Shown: in pieces, positions 34,551 through 47,279 of the stretch
Layout of the letters: each line of letters begins with the position of its first letter
How positions within the stretch are numbered: the stretch's first letter is position 1
Assembly: GCF_030867095.1 (NCBI RefSeq)
Contig: NC_081824.1
Coordinates: 170,694,933-170,758,932 of the forward strand
DNA length: 64,000 bases
Source: Alligator mississippiensis
Lineage: Eukaryota > Chordata > Crocodylia > Alligatoridae
Direction of reading: 5' to 3'
The notes under the pieces: generated by a model
What the model saw: the letters and a program-made list of their open reading frames with translations, nothing else
Database searches by the model: none
What the model was told of the DNA's origin: nothing
Program-made: the position numbers and the translations under genes

Positions 34551-35295
34551 AACTTGTATTTGTTTTAAGTAAGGCTTATACCATTTTAATTAACCAATAA
34601 GACTTTAATAGACTAATATATGAATCATCTAAATACACTGGTCCTGTGTCTTGCCTCTATCACAGTAGTACCCTCTCAAGAGTGGAATAATACAGGGTTG
34701 TTTCAGGAGTGTGAGAAATGGTAGTGGGGCTGAGCAGCACAGATACTTGTTATTATCTGGCTAATTAATAATATTTACTTCCTCTTGCTGGACTCTTCTC
34801 TCTCTTGCATATTTTATACTATAGGTGGCAAGCATGCAGTCTTCAGGATGTATCTAGCCTACCGAGCTTCCAGAGGCCCCAGGAATTTAGGGGTGGGGCA
34901 TGCAGGAGGCAGAATGTGCCATAGAAGTTGGGGCTGTAACGCTCTGTTGGGGATAGCCTTTAATGGTAGGGAATGAGCAACATCTCTGTCTGCCCCATAA
35001 ATGCATCTAAATCTGGGTGAGTTTCACATCCTGTCTAAAGAGGTTGAGAACCACTGGTGTAAGCATTTCTTTTGGATGAGAAGGGATTGGAAGGACGTAG
35101 TCATATGATTTGGTTCAAGGAAAGCATTCAAATCAATGAGATGTTTGAGGAAAAACGTAGATATTCTTGCAGGCATGTGCGTGGTATAATGAAATGAGCA
35201 GGTAAATAGGGAAGGGAACAGAGGTGGATGAGAGTTTTAAAAGGGCTGTAGAGTAGTGGCTTTCAAACTGGAATGTACAGCACTTTGCCAGTGAC
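34551..35295 (+). other. ZFAND3 intron 1 between the two duplicate copies
   Basis: AT-rich spacer with no gene or assignable repeat. Confidence 0.5.
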
Positions 35296-35608
35296 TGTGG
35301 GCTCCTATACACATGCAGGGAGCCTGCTCCAATGCCCTGTAATTCCAGTGCATCAAAGCAGACTTGATTAATTGAGTCTGCTGGAGCGTGAAAGTTAATG
35401 CGCTCCAGCAGCCTCCAGTGTCATGTGCATCAGCATACCCACGCTGAAAACTGGCGGTGGGTCGCTTAAAACTAAAGCTGCCACTTTTTCAGCTTGGGGA
35501 GGCTGATACATGTGACACTCCAGGGACTTTTAATTAGCATGGCTTTCATATCTGCACTAATTAAAGTGCTTCCCCTATGCCTTCTGGAGCACGTGTATAA
35601 ACGCCCTG
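35296..35608 (+). mobile_element. Palindromic MITE, family D copy 1
   Basis: The ends (GGGCTCCTATACACATG at left; CACGTGTATAAACGCCC at right) are imperfect inverted repeats. The interior is itself palindromic: a ctgctggagcg / cgctccagcag pair, then ttaattagc and a second copy of the arms. It shares its ends and interior order with 39024-39319 and 42984-43301. No coding capacity. Confidence 0.7.
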
Positions 35609-35720
35609 TGTGCCTACATTTTAATAATGAGGGTGGAGCTTTAATTGGTCAGTGCTCAGTGAGTAATGACATTGCTACACACTGATGTCAGTGTCAACAT
35701 TCTACCTAAGGAATGAATAT

Positions 35721-35843
35721 TTTTCAGGAAGCAAGTAGCCATTTGGTAAGAAGTTTCTATGACTGAAAAAGTTTTGATAAATTAAACAATCTAGCAGTCT
35801 TTCTACCAATGTGCATTTAAAAATAAATTGCATGATTAGTCTT
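35721..35843 (+). repeat. Direct duplication, copy 2
   Basis: Partner of 34422-34550. It lacks about six bases present in copy 1 (within gcatgccatctaaaa). Differences are spread along the length, implying an old duplication. Confidence 0.75.
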
Positions 35844-35849
35844 GCAGAG

Positions 35850-38060
35850 ACATGGAGGGGGTATGAGCAGCAATATTTTGAAAGTAAAGGGGTATGTGAC
35901 CAAAAGTTTGGTTCAAAACCACCACTGTAGAGGTCGAAGTGGCAGGATTTAGGAAGAACCTGCATCGGAGGGAAGGATGGGGCTGAAAATGGCTCCAACA
36001 TCGCAGAACTTAATGACAGAAAGAATGGTGCAACTACTAATAGGAATAGAAAACTATGGGGATCAAAGCGGTTTTCAGAGCAAGGACCAAGAAAGAGTTC
36101 AGTTTTGACTTAAAACCTTAACATGGTCAATGAAGATGTAGCCAGGAAGAGTTAGGAGTCAGGCTGAAATGTTGAATTGGGTAGAGACAGGTTTTCTTCT
36201 CTTCTCCCCCTCTAGTTTCATCATGGTCTTAATAGTTAAAGAAATCATAGCTAATTTTGCTCTATTATTTAGGAAACAATAAGATTTTTATATAGAATCT
36301 ATTAAGTATCATAAAGTTTTACAGAGACTGTAACTTCTGACTTAATAAGATTTTTAAGGCAACTGAGCATGGATGAGCAAGATAGGATGAGTTAAAAGGG
36401 AGCAGGAATGTACTGCAGAGCGACTGAAGCTTGGTAACTGTCTGCACATTTGTTCTTACACCACAGTAAATATAAAATAAACTGGTAGCTCAACGTGGTT
36501 TCAAGGATGGATAACCTTACTTGCAGGAAGGAACCCTTAGCCATGATAGAAGGTGCAACTGGACAGTTATTGTGCATCATCTGCTCCATAGTAGATCCCT
36601 ACCCCCTTTCAACTTGCTGTAACATGTTTGTTGGTCCATATCCTCACAATTCCAGAAGTAGGTCTGCACCAGTGGAAGAATATTATTCCCATTCCAGCCC
36701 TGCTCTACAGTTGTGAAAGATTTGTGACGAGCAGGACAAAGGAAGGATCAAAACTGGAATAGTGCGAGCAGGGAGCAATGTAGCAGTTTTGAGATGAGAA
36801 CTGGAAAAGACCAAGGTCAAGAGGATTAGAAATTTGATTCTGCTGTATTTATTTAGATTGGGGAACTTGCAGTCATAAAGCTGTTGGGGTATCAAAGCTC
36901 TGATTGATTTTTTCATTATTTTGCTTTGAACCTGCAAGATGCTACATGCTGAAAAGTTGTAAAATATTCAGCCAAGGGAATCCAATTGAGTGTGAATGCT
37001 CCCTCCATGTAACAGAATGGAGAAATGACTTTTCCAAGTCACGGGTGAATACAAGTTCTTGTTTGTTTAAACTGAATTCGTTATATCTGGTGCCTCCATT
37101 TTAAAAACTGAACAACATTACAAAATATTCCTTTAATGAAGAAAAGAAATGCCACAGTTCATAGATTCCAGCATATTGCAATAGAGCAAGTAGTTGAATC
37201 AATCTGTCCTCTTCCCTCTGTCAACAAAGTTCCACTTACCTTACACTGAACGCCCTTTATTCAAGCTAAGGGAACAGGGCTCATTTTTTGTTGCATGCTG
37301 TTTATGATTACTCTGTTTGTGGTTACAGTGTCTTTCACTAGGATTGCAGGAAAAAGCTGATCTGAAATAAGATCCTTGCTGTTCACTCTGCATGAAAATA
37401 GATGTGGTATCCTAGCCTGCCCTTGATTGCCCAGTGCCTGAGTAGATGTAATGGGCATAGTGATTGCACCTTACCCCTCACCTTCAATTAACAAGATAAT
37501 TAAAAGGCAGGGAAGTTAATATTCATGCCTGCCCCTACAGTTTCTCCACAGTCTCTCAAAAACAAGTACAGGGATGAAATAGGAAAATGCTATGTAGAAG
37601 TTGCTATGGTGCCTGTGCTTTAATTAAGGTAAACTGTGTAACTTGCTGCTTTAAAATATCATGAGTTAAATCATGGAGATAGTCTTTCTAATACAGTGAC
37701 AACCATGAAGATTGCAGCTGGTGCTCAGTACTTTATTCTGGAGCACAGAAATCAGAGAAAACAATACCAGCCAGGATAAAGATATTTTTCTTGCCACAGG
37801 GTGAAGGATGTGGATGATGGCTTCTCTAGACACCTCAAGAAATTTATCTTTAAAGCAAAATGCACATGCTGAATTATTAGGCATGTTTTAAGCAAAACAT
37901 ACAAGTTGAATTGTTAGTCATATTTTGTATAAATTTTTCAATGTGCTTGATGACTTACTGCATTAGTCGGTTGTTAAATACAGCCACTTAGGTTATGGGA
38001 ATGTGAGATCTTATTGAAATTGCCGGGAAAGGCTAGATAGAGAGATTGGAATGCATCCTT
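35850..38060 (+). other. ZFAND3 intron 1, no recognised element
   Basis: AT-rich intron with no exon, RNA gene or repeat family recognised. Confidence 0.5.
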
Positions 38061-38063
38061 TTT

Positions 38064-38803
38064 TGATTCATAGACATTAGGGCTGGAAGGGACCTCAGAA
38101 GATCGTCGAGTTCAGCCCCCTGCCCCAGGGGCAGGAAGTCAGCAGGGATCATAGGATCCCAGCAAGATAAACATACGAATGTCTCTTGATGGCGTTCAAA
38201 GTAGGTGCTTGAACCACCTCTGGTGGCAGTCTATTCCAAACCTTGAGGGCTCGGACAGTAAAGAAGTTCTTCCTTACGTCCAGCCTGAAACGGTCATGGA
38301 GGAGTTTGTGACCGTTTGACCTTGTCATCCCTTGGGGTGCTCTGGTGAACAGATGTTCCCCCAGATCCTGGTGAGCATCCCTGATAAATTTATAGGTGGC
38401 CACTAGATCACCCTTGAGCCTGTGCTTTTTCCAGGCTGAAGAGTCCCATGGCTCTCAGCCTCTCATCATAAGGTCTGTTTTCCTGACCTTTGACCATGCG
38501 CATGGCTCTCCTCTGAACTCTCTCAAGCTTCTCCATATCCTTTTTGAATTGTGAGGCCCAAAACTGGATGCAGTACTCCAGCTGCGGCCTCACCAAGTAC
38601 CAAGTACAACGGGTGAATGACGTTCTGGGATTTGCTTGAGAAGCATCTATGGATGCAAGCCAGCGTTTTGCTTGCTTTACTAACTGCAGCATCACATTGG
38701 TGGCTCATGTTCATCTTGTGGTCAACCATGACCCCCAAGTCCCTTTTGTCCGTAGTGCTAGCCAGCGTAGCGCTGCAGAGCCTATAAGCACGCTGCAGGT
38801 TTT
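38064..38803 (-). mobile_element. CR1 LINE, 5'-truncated, minus orientation
   Basis: The 3' end at left (gattcatagacattaggg) is nearly identical to the left-edge CR1. The minus strand then encodes the ORF2 C-terminus: MATYKFIRDAHQDLG near 38400, a [11 protein letters not shown] stretch near 38530 and an LGVMVDHKMNM block near 38735, in several frames. Similarity stops at about 38803, downstream of the reverse-transcriptase active site. The close match to the left-edge copy suggests the same young subfamily. Confidence 0.9.
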
Positions 38804-39023
38804 AGGAAGTATTGTGCAAGATCTGTCTTGTCTGTTGTTTGGAAGGTACCACATCCCACAACCAAACTGCCATTAGAAGTGCACTGGTACTGAATACCAA
38901 GTGAGTAATACTGACCTAAAGGGAAAAGTCCTCCCTACTAAGTTGTCAGCTTAGTTTCTAGAGGCTGTTGAAGATGTCTTGTATAAATCCTGAACAGGCC
39001 AACACTTGATACATTGAAGTCTT

Positions 39024-39319
39024 GGGGTGTTTATACATGCGCTCCGGGAGGTGTGGGCTCTTTGATTAGTGTAGCTCCAAGAGCTGTGGTAATTAAAAGA
39101 ACCTGGAGCATCATGTGTTTTAGCATCCTCACACTGAAAAATGGTGTTGGGACACTTTGAACTAAAGCTCATTGAACAAGCTTTAGTTTAAAGTGCCCTG
39201 CTGCCATTTTTCTGCATAGGGACACTGGTGCACATGATGCTGGAGGCTGCTGAAGCGTGTTAATTTCCACGCTTCAGCAGACTCAATCGTGTCTGCTCCC
39301 TGCACATGTATAAGAACCC
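39024..39319 (+). mobile_element. Palindromic MITE, family D copy 2
   Basis: Starts GGGGTGTTTATACATGCGC and ends GCACATGTATAAGAACCC, imperfect inverted termini. Internal blocks (tagctccaagagctgtgg, cactttgaactaaagctc, then aagctttagtttaaagtgcc) form nested palindromes. Same family as 35296 and 42984. Confidence 0.78.
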
Positions 39320-42300
39320 TTAGTGATTTAAGGGTATCAGAGGTTTGTGTACAGTATGGGGTTGATTTAAGGCTCTTGCAAAAAGCTGGCGGGGAAAAAA
39401 TATACTAAACTTATGTAGGTAGCAAGGTGCATGTGCACCTTGATAGACCTTTAACTTTTTTTACTACCTTTTCTTCAATGTAATTTCCTTCAGCTGAGAA
39501 AATACTAAGTCCTCTTACTTGTATCAAAGGATAGAACTTGTATATTCATTTGACCTTGTTCATTTTGTGGTTCTAACCATCATGTTTTAGATATAATGTA
39601 TTTGCATTAAGCTTTAGATATAAATTTCAAAGAATAATGTCAAATTGCTAGGCACAAAATTTGATCTATTTTATTAATTATGCAGGCGATGCAAGTGTAT
39701 CTGTTTGCTAACTTTTTAAAAATCAAAACTTGAACCACATGAGCAGCTGCATTAAGACAGCCAAGGCACGTGTGCAGTATAGAAAATGGGGGAGTCTTTT
39801 GCAATTGAGTTCACTTTCAGCGTTCCATGGTTACTCTGTGGAGAGCGGAGGTCAGCCACATGCAGCCATGGAGCCACTGGGTTCAGCTTGCAGAGCTGAA
39901 GGGCTCTGTCTATGCCTGCCCTTGTCCCCTGCCAAGCCTGGGCAATGAGGAGCTGTGCTTCAAGCTGCACCTGCACCTGGCCTCCCAGCTCACTTCTCCC
40001 TGGCTTCGCAGCTCTGCTCCAGTATGAGCTAGGTGATTTTAGCTGTTTGTGCCTGCTTCCCCTAGCCCCTGCTCCCTGGCTGGGGCATGGGGGCAGCTTC
40101 CAGCCTGTGGGGAGTTGCACTGGGCTGGACTCCTTCCAGCTGTGCCTGTGCTGTGACCAGGGCAGGGGGAATGGGAAGGAGTACAAGGGCTGGGAGAAGC
40201 AGCCTTAGCTTGGCTGCAGCTGCCAGCTGTCTGTCTCTAGTATGGAATCAGGGAAAGCTCCTGGCCTCTGAGTCACTGCTGAAGCCACCTGACCCATGTT
40301 GGATGGAAGCTGGGTTGTTCCAGCTTGCAACTTGTAAAAAGTTGCTGGCCGCTATTCTTAGTGATAGGGTAAGGGGGAGGAAGAATCCTGGTGTAGTTGG
40401 TATTCCTAAGGAAGTGTCTAATGGATGTTTCATAGCTCAAAAGAATAAGGTTGTATTTGTTTGATAGATTTAACAGCATTTTTAACAAATGTTTAAAATG
40501 CAAAAATCGTGATATATTGCACATGGATCTGAAGAAAAAGTAAATTGAATGTTGGGTTTCTGCTGTAGGCCATTAATGTAAATAGTTCAAAGGAGTGCTG
40601 CTTATGTTATAGTTTGTTAGACTAACTTTTATCAATTGCTGTAATGGAGTATTTGACTATTATATTTCTGAAACTTGACCAAAGGATCTTAACTTTTTTT
40701 ACCACTTAACGCTGTTTGTATGTCTCCTATGATAAAATGTACTAGGCAATTTTACTTATGTTTAACCGGATACACGCAGATTTTCTTGCCTTACCAGAAT
40801 GTACAATTCAAATACTGTAGCAATCTACTGGGGAAATGTTTGTTGAATTAAAGCTAACAGAAATTTATTTACATTATCTGTTGCTATTTACATGCTGGCC
40901 ATATGTTATGTAGTGTAAATCATGTAAAGATACAGCCCTTGTCCTACAGAGGTTGAAAATTAAACTAAAAGCTTCCTCTCTCCTCCCCCCCCCCAAAAAA
41001 AAACAACCAACCCAATCAAAAAAACAAAAAACAAAACAAAACTCAGTTTTGCTGATCCCAAACCCTGTGTAAAGTTTGACCTGACAATCGTATAAATCAT
41101 TCTGCTTTGTACTTTAGAAGGAGCATATGTCTTCTAAAACTGGAAAAATCATTTGTCATGTACAAGTTATGTAAAATTGGTGAGTATGTTAATAATTCAA
41201 AGTGTTCTGCGCTGGAACAGCTCAAAATGCTAAAATGAAGCAGCTTCTGAAAGTAATTGGATAGGGGCGGAGTGATGTGCAAATAGCGCAAGAAGTATGA
41301 GTTTTGTGCATGTGCATATGAATTTGGCCACTGAGCACCAGCGATAAGTTTAGGGAAAATGGTATGAAACTGAAAACAGAATAATTTAACTGGTTACCTT
41401 CTTACAAATCTAGAGAGAATTCTGAAGGGGGAGATCTTAGATTTTTTTTTTGCACTGCTGTAATTCCTCTGTATTTAAGCATGACATCTGGCCCCAAGAT
41501 CCAGGCAGTATATGTCATAAGAATCCATCACATGGATGTTTCTTGTCATGTGAAGGAACAAATTCTAGGTTCTGAGGGAGAAAGCAGGGAAGCTGTGATG
41601 ATGCCATGCTTTGCACTTTTGAGGACTGCAGCTTTGAGATGCATGTAGTTGCACAGGAAGCATCAGACTGCGAGGCCATTAGACCTAACTGGGGGGAAAG
41701 AGTAAATAGTGGGGAAAAGGATCTTTCCCTCTCAGTGTACTGCCCTGAAGAAAAGTGAGAATGATGGAGAACTGTGTCCAGAAATCAGTTGTGAGGTTAG
41801 GCAAGTATTTTCAAATTCACTTTGAAAAGTGCCAGAGAATATTTGTTTAAGATTATGTGAATGGGTTATACAGCCCTCTGTGCCATAAAGACCAGAACTT
41901 TACCATGCTGCAGTGAAAGGTTTGAGTTTAGAATCTGTCCTGAGGCTAGAAGTTTGACACCTGCCAGACGATGCATAAAGTGCTGAAAAATGTTGAAAAA
42001 ACCCACGTCACTGTTAAGATGATATTTATCAGTCTGCTCACAGATAATAGTTCTGATGGTCTTCAGTGAAGTGGGTAGCTAATTTTGTAAGTTATGCCAT
42101 CAAAGTTTAGGCTTGTTCTTGGTACGGATGTGAAAGATCTTGATTGCTCAGTTGTTTGGAAATTGGGTCTGTCTTGGAAACAGCAACTCAAGAAACATTA
42201 AAGAGCTTCTCAAAAACAAATTTGAGAAATTGAAAGTGTACTTACAAAAAGAGTTCTAAAGCAGGGTCTTCAAAATTGTTGCCTGTGCTAGATGAGATGT

Positions 42301-42980
42301 AAAAATGAGAGGAACAAATTGAGGTTGCTTTTGGCTCCAAAGAGTGTGTGCTGTGGTGCTACAGTCCTGGGATCTTGCCCTGGCTAGCATGCTAAACCTA
42401 GTGTGGGGAGCATGTGGTGGTAAACTGTTTGCAAGAAGGTTTGTCTGACCCGCTGGGTATGCAAAGCCTTCCATAGCTGAGCCAGCAAAACATTGTTGAC
42501 AAAGGTATTAGAGCAAGATACTGGACAGTATAGAGCAGTGTTGCAGATGGATTATGATATACAGATCAACCATTGAGCCAAGCAAGGAGTGGTGGTCTAA
42601 CAGTAAATATAAGACCATAGGAGCCAGATTAAGTAGGAAAATGCTTAATAGCAATCAGTCGTAGAAGTGATATGACTTGGCAAAACTTCATTTACCCCAT
42701 CATTGCTATTCTGCTGGTGGACAGGAATTGAAGTAGTAGAGAGGAAAATAAGCTAGATTTTAAGAAATAATGTAGTTTTCTCAAATGAGAACCTTAAAAA
42801 CAATCATTCTAAAATCAATGAGTGGATGACAAGCAGTTTAAAGTAGTGCAAGAATGATGTTGTAGCTGTGATGGTGCAGAAATTGAGAGAGAAGCAAGGA
42901 TTTCTTAAGGCGATATCTTTTTATTGCACCAACTAGGTATTTGGGATAAAGTTAGACAGTTCTTCCTCTGGTCTGTAATC
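39320..42980 (+). other. ZFAND3 intron 1 including a GC-rich island at 39.75-40.35 kb
   Basis: Mostly AT-rich intron. A 600-bp GC-rich island at about 39.75-40.35 kb gives overlapping frames of up to about 145 codons on both strands. It is CpG-poor and shows no protein family, so it is probably the core of an unrecognised repeat. A run of C then A near 40985-41040 is low complexity. No exon found. Confidence 0.45.
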
Positions 42981-42983
42981 ACA

Positions 42984-43301
42984 GGGGCATTTATACATGT
43001 GCTCCAGGAGTGGGGGGGAGGGAGGACTAATTAGAATGGCTCCAAGAGCCACTATAAAGCTCCCAGAGAGTCTTGTGTATCAGCATCCCTGCGCTTCAAA
43101 AAGGCCAGTGGAGGCACTTTATGGTAAAGTTCATCGAACAAGGTTTAGATAAAGCACCCCCACCACCATTTTGAAGTGCAGGGACACTGATACACAAGAC
43201 ATGGGAGGCTGCTGGAGCCATGGTATTTGCCACAGTCCAGCAGACTCAATTAATTGAGTTTGCTCCGACACACTGGAATTATGTTACAAGTATAGGCACC
43301 C
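42984..43301 (+). mobile_element. Palindromic MITE, family D copy 3
   Basis: Starts GGGGCATTTATACATGTGC and ends near gtataggcaccc. Internal blocks follow the other copies: ggctccaagagcc, a cttgtgtatcagcatcc block, then cagggacactgatacac, and a ctgctggagcc / ccagcagactc pair. It lies just upstream of two further MITEs of different families. Confidence 0.75.
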
Positions 43302-43527
43302 AGTGAGCCAGCCACAGTATAGTGAAAAACAGCAGAAGGGAGGGGGTGAGAGATTCCCAGGTGTGGGAGACACACAATCAGCAGAAGAAAAGAACCTGAT
43401 TACCGGGAGATCAGGGCCTATCAAAAGGGAGGAGGATCATTCTCACCTTTCCTGGTGGAAAGAAATCAGGAGTTGGGTAAAATATAATGTGCCTTTAAAA
43501 TTATATCAGCTTACTCCTTGATTCTTA

Positions 43528-44024
43528 GGCTAGGAACAGAAAGAAGTTACACACAAATCAGTATAAATGATCAGAATCTGGTTCAGATCTTTAATGCAAC
43601 AGAATTTCAGTGCAGATAAACTGCTTTCAAAATGGCTGAAACCAGAAAAACCTGGATGGATTTAGTATCAGACTTAACTGATTTGTTAAATCGGTTTATT
43701 GAACTTCTATACCAGTTCCCCTCCAGATTCAAGTGAACTCTGTCCTCCAGCATCCCAGGGTGCTTTGCACTTCCTTTGCAAGCCCCTCCCCCTCACAGGA
43801 TGGGTGGGCTAGCCTTGGCCCAAGCTGTCTGAGCCAAGTAGGGAGGCGTGCTCTAGTGCCCCATGGCTTCTGGTCTTAGCCACTGCAGGCATGTGGCTGC
43901 ATTTCTGGAATCAAAAAGGGAATATCTGCTCACTTGCGTATTGGTTCAATTTATGCAACTTAGACTAACCTGCAAAGATTTAATCGATTCAGTCTCGGGC
44001 TTTTTGGTTGTCTGTACTTAGTCC
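43528..44024 (+). mobile_element. TA-flanked DNA element, family A copy 2 (497 bp)
   Basis: Inverted ends GGCTAGGAACAGA (left) and TCTGTACTTAGTCC (right) are directly bounded by TA at 43526-43527 and 44025-44026. Compared with copy 1 it is in the opposite orientation and lacks most of the GC-rich core. The subterminal parts are nearly colinear with copy 1, including ctttgcaggtt in reverse and ctggatggatttagtatc. No coding capacity. Confidence 0.8.
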
Positions 44025-44046
44025 TAATGTCTAGCCATCTAATGAA

Positions 44047-44453
44047 TAGGGACCTACTTAAATTGTGGTGAGACAAAGGATTTTTTTGTGGTATGCAGAG
44101 CCAGTTCTGCAGGCATTTCATGGTGGTCCCGCCTTTCCATGCCAATTGGCAGAGAGGCCCTGAGGGTAGCTGCTGTTTGGATTGTTGGCTGCCCTTCATG
44201 CCACCCTGCCCCTTGTCACTGATTAGCAGGAGGCCCTGGCACTAAGAGGAGGGACAAGAGGGCAGCCACCATCTTGTCTGCTGCCCCACCAGCTGGCACC
44301 TTCCCCTTGTGGCAGCAAGGACCACTGGCTCCCACTGGGGAGTCAGTATTTTATTTTTAAGTGTTTGGGTTTTTTGGGGGGTTTTTTCCGCAGCAATACC
44401 AGATCTTGCGTTTTCTGCAAAATCCGCAAAACGGTGAATTAAGTAGGTCCCTA
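44047..44453 (+). mobile_element. hAT-like MITE, family B copy 2 (407 bp)
   Basis: Terminal inverted repeats TAGGGACCTACTTAAATT and AATTAAGTAGGTCCCTA fit the hAT end rule (YARNG). Flanking 8-mers CTAATGAA (44039-44046) and CTTATAAA (44454-44461) agree at six of eight positions. The interior carries gccaccatcttgtctg and a ttctgcaaaatccgcaaaa stretch shared with 8700-9142. It starts 22 bases after the end of the family A element. Confidence 0.82.
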
Positions 44454-45679
44454 CTTATAAACTTTTGTTCCCAAATTTGCCTTTTAAGTGAAATCTAGGT
44501 AACACCTTTTGATCATGAAGACAGTGAGGTCAGAGAGGGAGTGGTTGTTCTATATGAAATATATACCCACCCGCCCAATTAGGAATATGTGTCCCTATAT
44601 TTTTATTTTTTTTTCTGTGGGAGTTAGCTGTGGTGCATAGTTGCTGTTTAGTTTCACCCACATAGTTGCCATGAGGGTAGTTGGTCCATTAGATCAGGTG
44701 TATCACATTTTGGGAAAGGCATGTGTAGGGACCGTGGATACCTTAGTTTAAAATAAGCAATAGAGTACATTAACTGTGGGGAGCAAAACATTGAAGTGTT
44801 TTTTTAGCATGGAGGTATTTGAAGAATAGAAGTGGAAAATAAATATACATCTGAAGCTGTTAAAACTGATATGATTTTATTGATGATTAATAAATTGAGA
44901 GAGAGAATGATTTGAGAACAGAACCAGCAGTGTTATTAAAAGGGCAGTAAAGGAAGTAGCTCGTAGTTCATGGGAAGAAAATGGCATAATTTGGCATTTT
45001 AAGATAAATATTGAACAAGGAAAATGCTAGTATCTAATGGCTTTTGCTTAGTGCTCAACTAGAATTTGCATTTCATATATTTATTAATGGTCTGGTTGCT
45101 GGCATTTATTTTGGAATATGCCTACTTGTAAAAACCCTTCTAAACACATAACATGTGTTGGTGTTCTGATATTTGTTAATCCCTGTTATGCTAAGTATTA
45201 ATTGAAGTACAGGCTCTCTAGGTAGTAAAAATGAAAAACCAAGCTATCAGGGTAAGCGTCCAATATGACTTTTGAAATCTTAGTTTTCCTGACCAAAGAT
45301 GTATGTATAGGTCATGAACTATGCTGTTTACCTGGGGACTCCCAAGAAGGTTAATCTGAGTTAACTAAAGGTGTGAATGTAAAAGGCACTAATCAGGGTT
45401 GATTGACATTTAAATTGAGTCAGGTAAATCACTGGTTTAAATAATTGATTTTACTATCAATCTTCCTATTTTGTATATATTTTTTTAAAAACAAGAACGT
45501 TGTATTTTCATTGACTGAGATCATTAAAATACATTGGTTTACAACTAAAAATAGTTTTTACAGTAAGTTTGGTACATATGTTTCTTAGGTATGCAAACTT
45601 AGATAGACACCTGTTTGGATTGCTAGAAAGCCTACATTTTAGTATGCTTTAAAATGGTTGAAATACATATTTCTTATTT
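44454..45679 (+). other. ZFAND3 intron 1, no recognised element
   Basis: AT-rich intron between MITE cluster and solo LTR. No gene or repeat recognised. Confidence 0.5.
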
Positions 45680-45684
45680 GCTAA

Positions 45685-47059
45685 TGTCACGGCAGGGTCC
45701 TCGCGGAGGGCCGTGATCTCCTTGAGGTCCCTCGCTCCGTGTCAGGCCGGCCCAAGGCACCCTCTAATTCTCGCCCGCCACGTCTTGCTGGAATATGATT
45801 GGGAGGCTACCTATGACTCCCTGGGCACGGCTACTTGGGACCTCTGTCCCCGCGGTTCTTCCGGACCCCCTGGGCATCTCCCGATACGGTGGGTGTTCCC
45901 CGGACACCCTAGCCTTATGGGCTGTGCATGGCTCCAACCTCCCCTGATACCATGCTCCAAGCCTCGCAGATGTAATAGACATTGTTAGATCTGTACTCCC
46001 GCTTCCCGGGCCTCCTCTATAGTGTAGCCCACTCTGGGCTCTCTCTCTCGCACCCAGCCTCTCACTGGGACTCTCCTGATGGTGCAGTCCCGCTCAGGGA
46101 CTCCCTAGCGGGCCAACCGGGCGAACCGCACGGGTGCCCTCTCTGACCCTGGCTCACCGCGCTGCTACTCCCTGTCTTCTCGGGGCAACCGCAGCGCCCT
46201 GCCTCGGTCTGAGGGGTGTTACCGCACTAGCCTGCAGCCGGGCTCGCTATTCCCGTCTCAGGCTTCTCAATCCTGTACTATAGCGCTCCCCCTCTTCGGG
46301 GTTCGCCCAACGGGGCTTCTCAATCATATACTATGGCGCTCCCCCTCTTTGGGGCTCGCCGTGCCCCCACAGGGCTTCCCAATCAAATCGCCCCTCTTCC
46401 TGGGGCCGGGGTCTATGTTCCCCCACACGCAATCCAGGGTCTAGGTCCCCGTCTGCAACCTACCGGTTGCGCCCGCGACCCACTGGCTGCGCTCCTCGCC
46501 GCCAGTTGCTCACGCGCTGGCGTGCGAGCTGTGCCTTCCCTGGCGCCTTCCCTGGCGCTATGACAATAATGCGCCCTCTTGGCGCTAGGGCACCCCACAC
46601 TCTCTGGGGTCCCTGTGATTGAGGCCTCCTCCAACCCCTACAGCCTCACCCAAGCCTCTGGGTGTAATAACAGAGCCAAACAAACACAAGTCTCCTGGCT
46701 GTAACGCAAACATAAAGCCCCCTGGCTAAACCATAGTGCCCCATCCTCTCAGGGCTATCATGAGCTGTACTTGCAAGCCGGGCTTCTCCCCATATCTCAG
46801 CTGAGGGAGCTCCTGCCTCTCCGGTTGCTGGCAGAGAACTGCCAGCCTGGCCTCAGCCCTGAGCTTTATAAGGGCCAGGCCCTGCCTCCTACAGGCGGCT
46901 GGTTCCCCTTGGTTGCTCCGGCAACCCGCAGCTGCGCTCATTACCCGGGCAACCCTCAGCTGGGCTCATTATGTCAGGCCAGGGCGTGCTCACTCGCTCC
47001 CTGGCAGTTTCTCCTCTCTAGGAGCACTAGGAGCAGGGGCACCGGGATGCCCTGCGACA
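45685..47059 (+). mobile_element. Probable solo LTR of an endogenous retrovirus or LTR retrotransposon (1375 bp)
   Basis: Starts TGTCACGGCAGGG and ends CCCTGCGACA (TG...CA rule, short inverted ends). It is flanked by GCTAA (45680-45684) and GCTAG (47060-47064), a 5-bp duplication with one mismatch. It is strongly GC-rich against AT-rich surroundings. A TATAAG box lies at 46867-46872 near the 3' side. A 53-59-bp tandem repeat (ggcttctcaatc units, two full and one partial) occupies 46261-46390. No internal retroviral sequence accompanies it, so it is a solo LTR if this reading is right. A DNA transposon with short inverted ends is the alternative. Confidence 0.6.
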
Positions 47060-47279
47060 GCTAGATTATTAACTTTTTGCTCAGAGTTATGTCGGTCTGC
47101 ATGAAGATGGTGACTTGAATTTAATTAAGCACAAAAGCAGCTTTTCTAATTTATTAAACAAAACTTTAATGTTTTGGATAAGAAACCTTTTTTTCATCAA
47201 AACATGGTGCACATTTACAACTAACTAATTAATTAAACCCCGATATTAACTGTGACAGTATTAGGAGTTTGAACTGTGC

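Noticed and set aside
39730..40464. Cluster of overlapping frames, possible exon
   Set aside because: No splice-site pair or family resemblance, and frames overlap on both strands in a CpG-poor GC-rich block.
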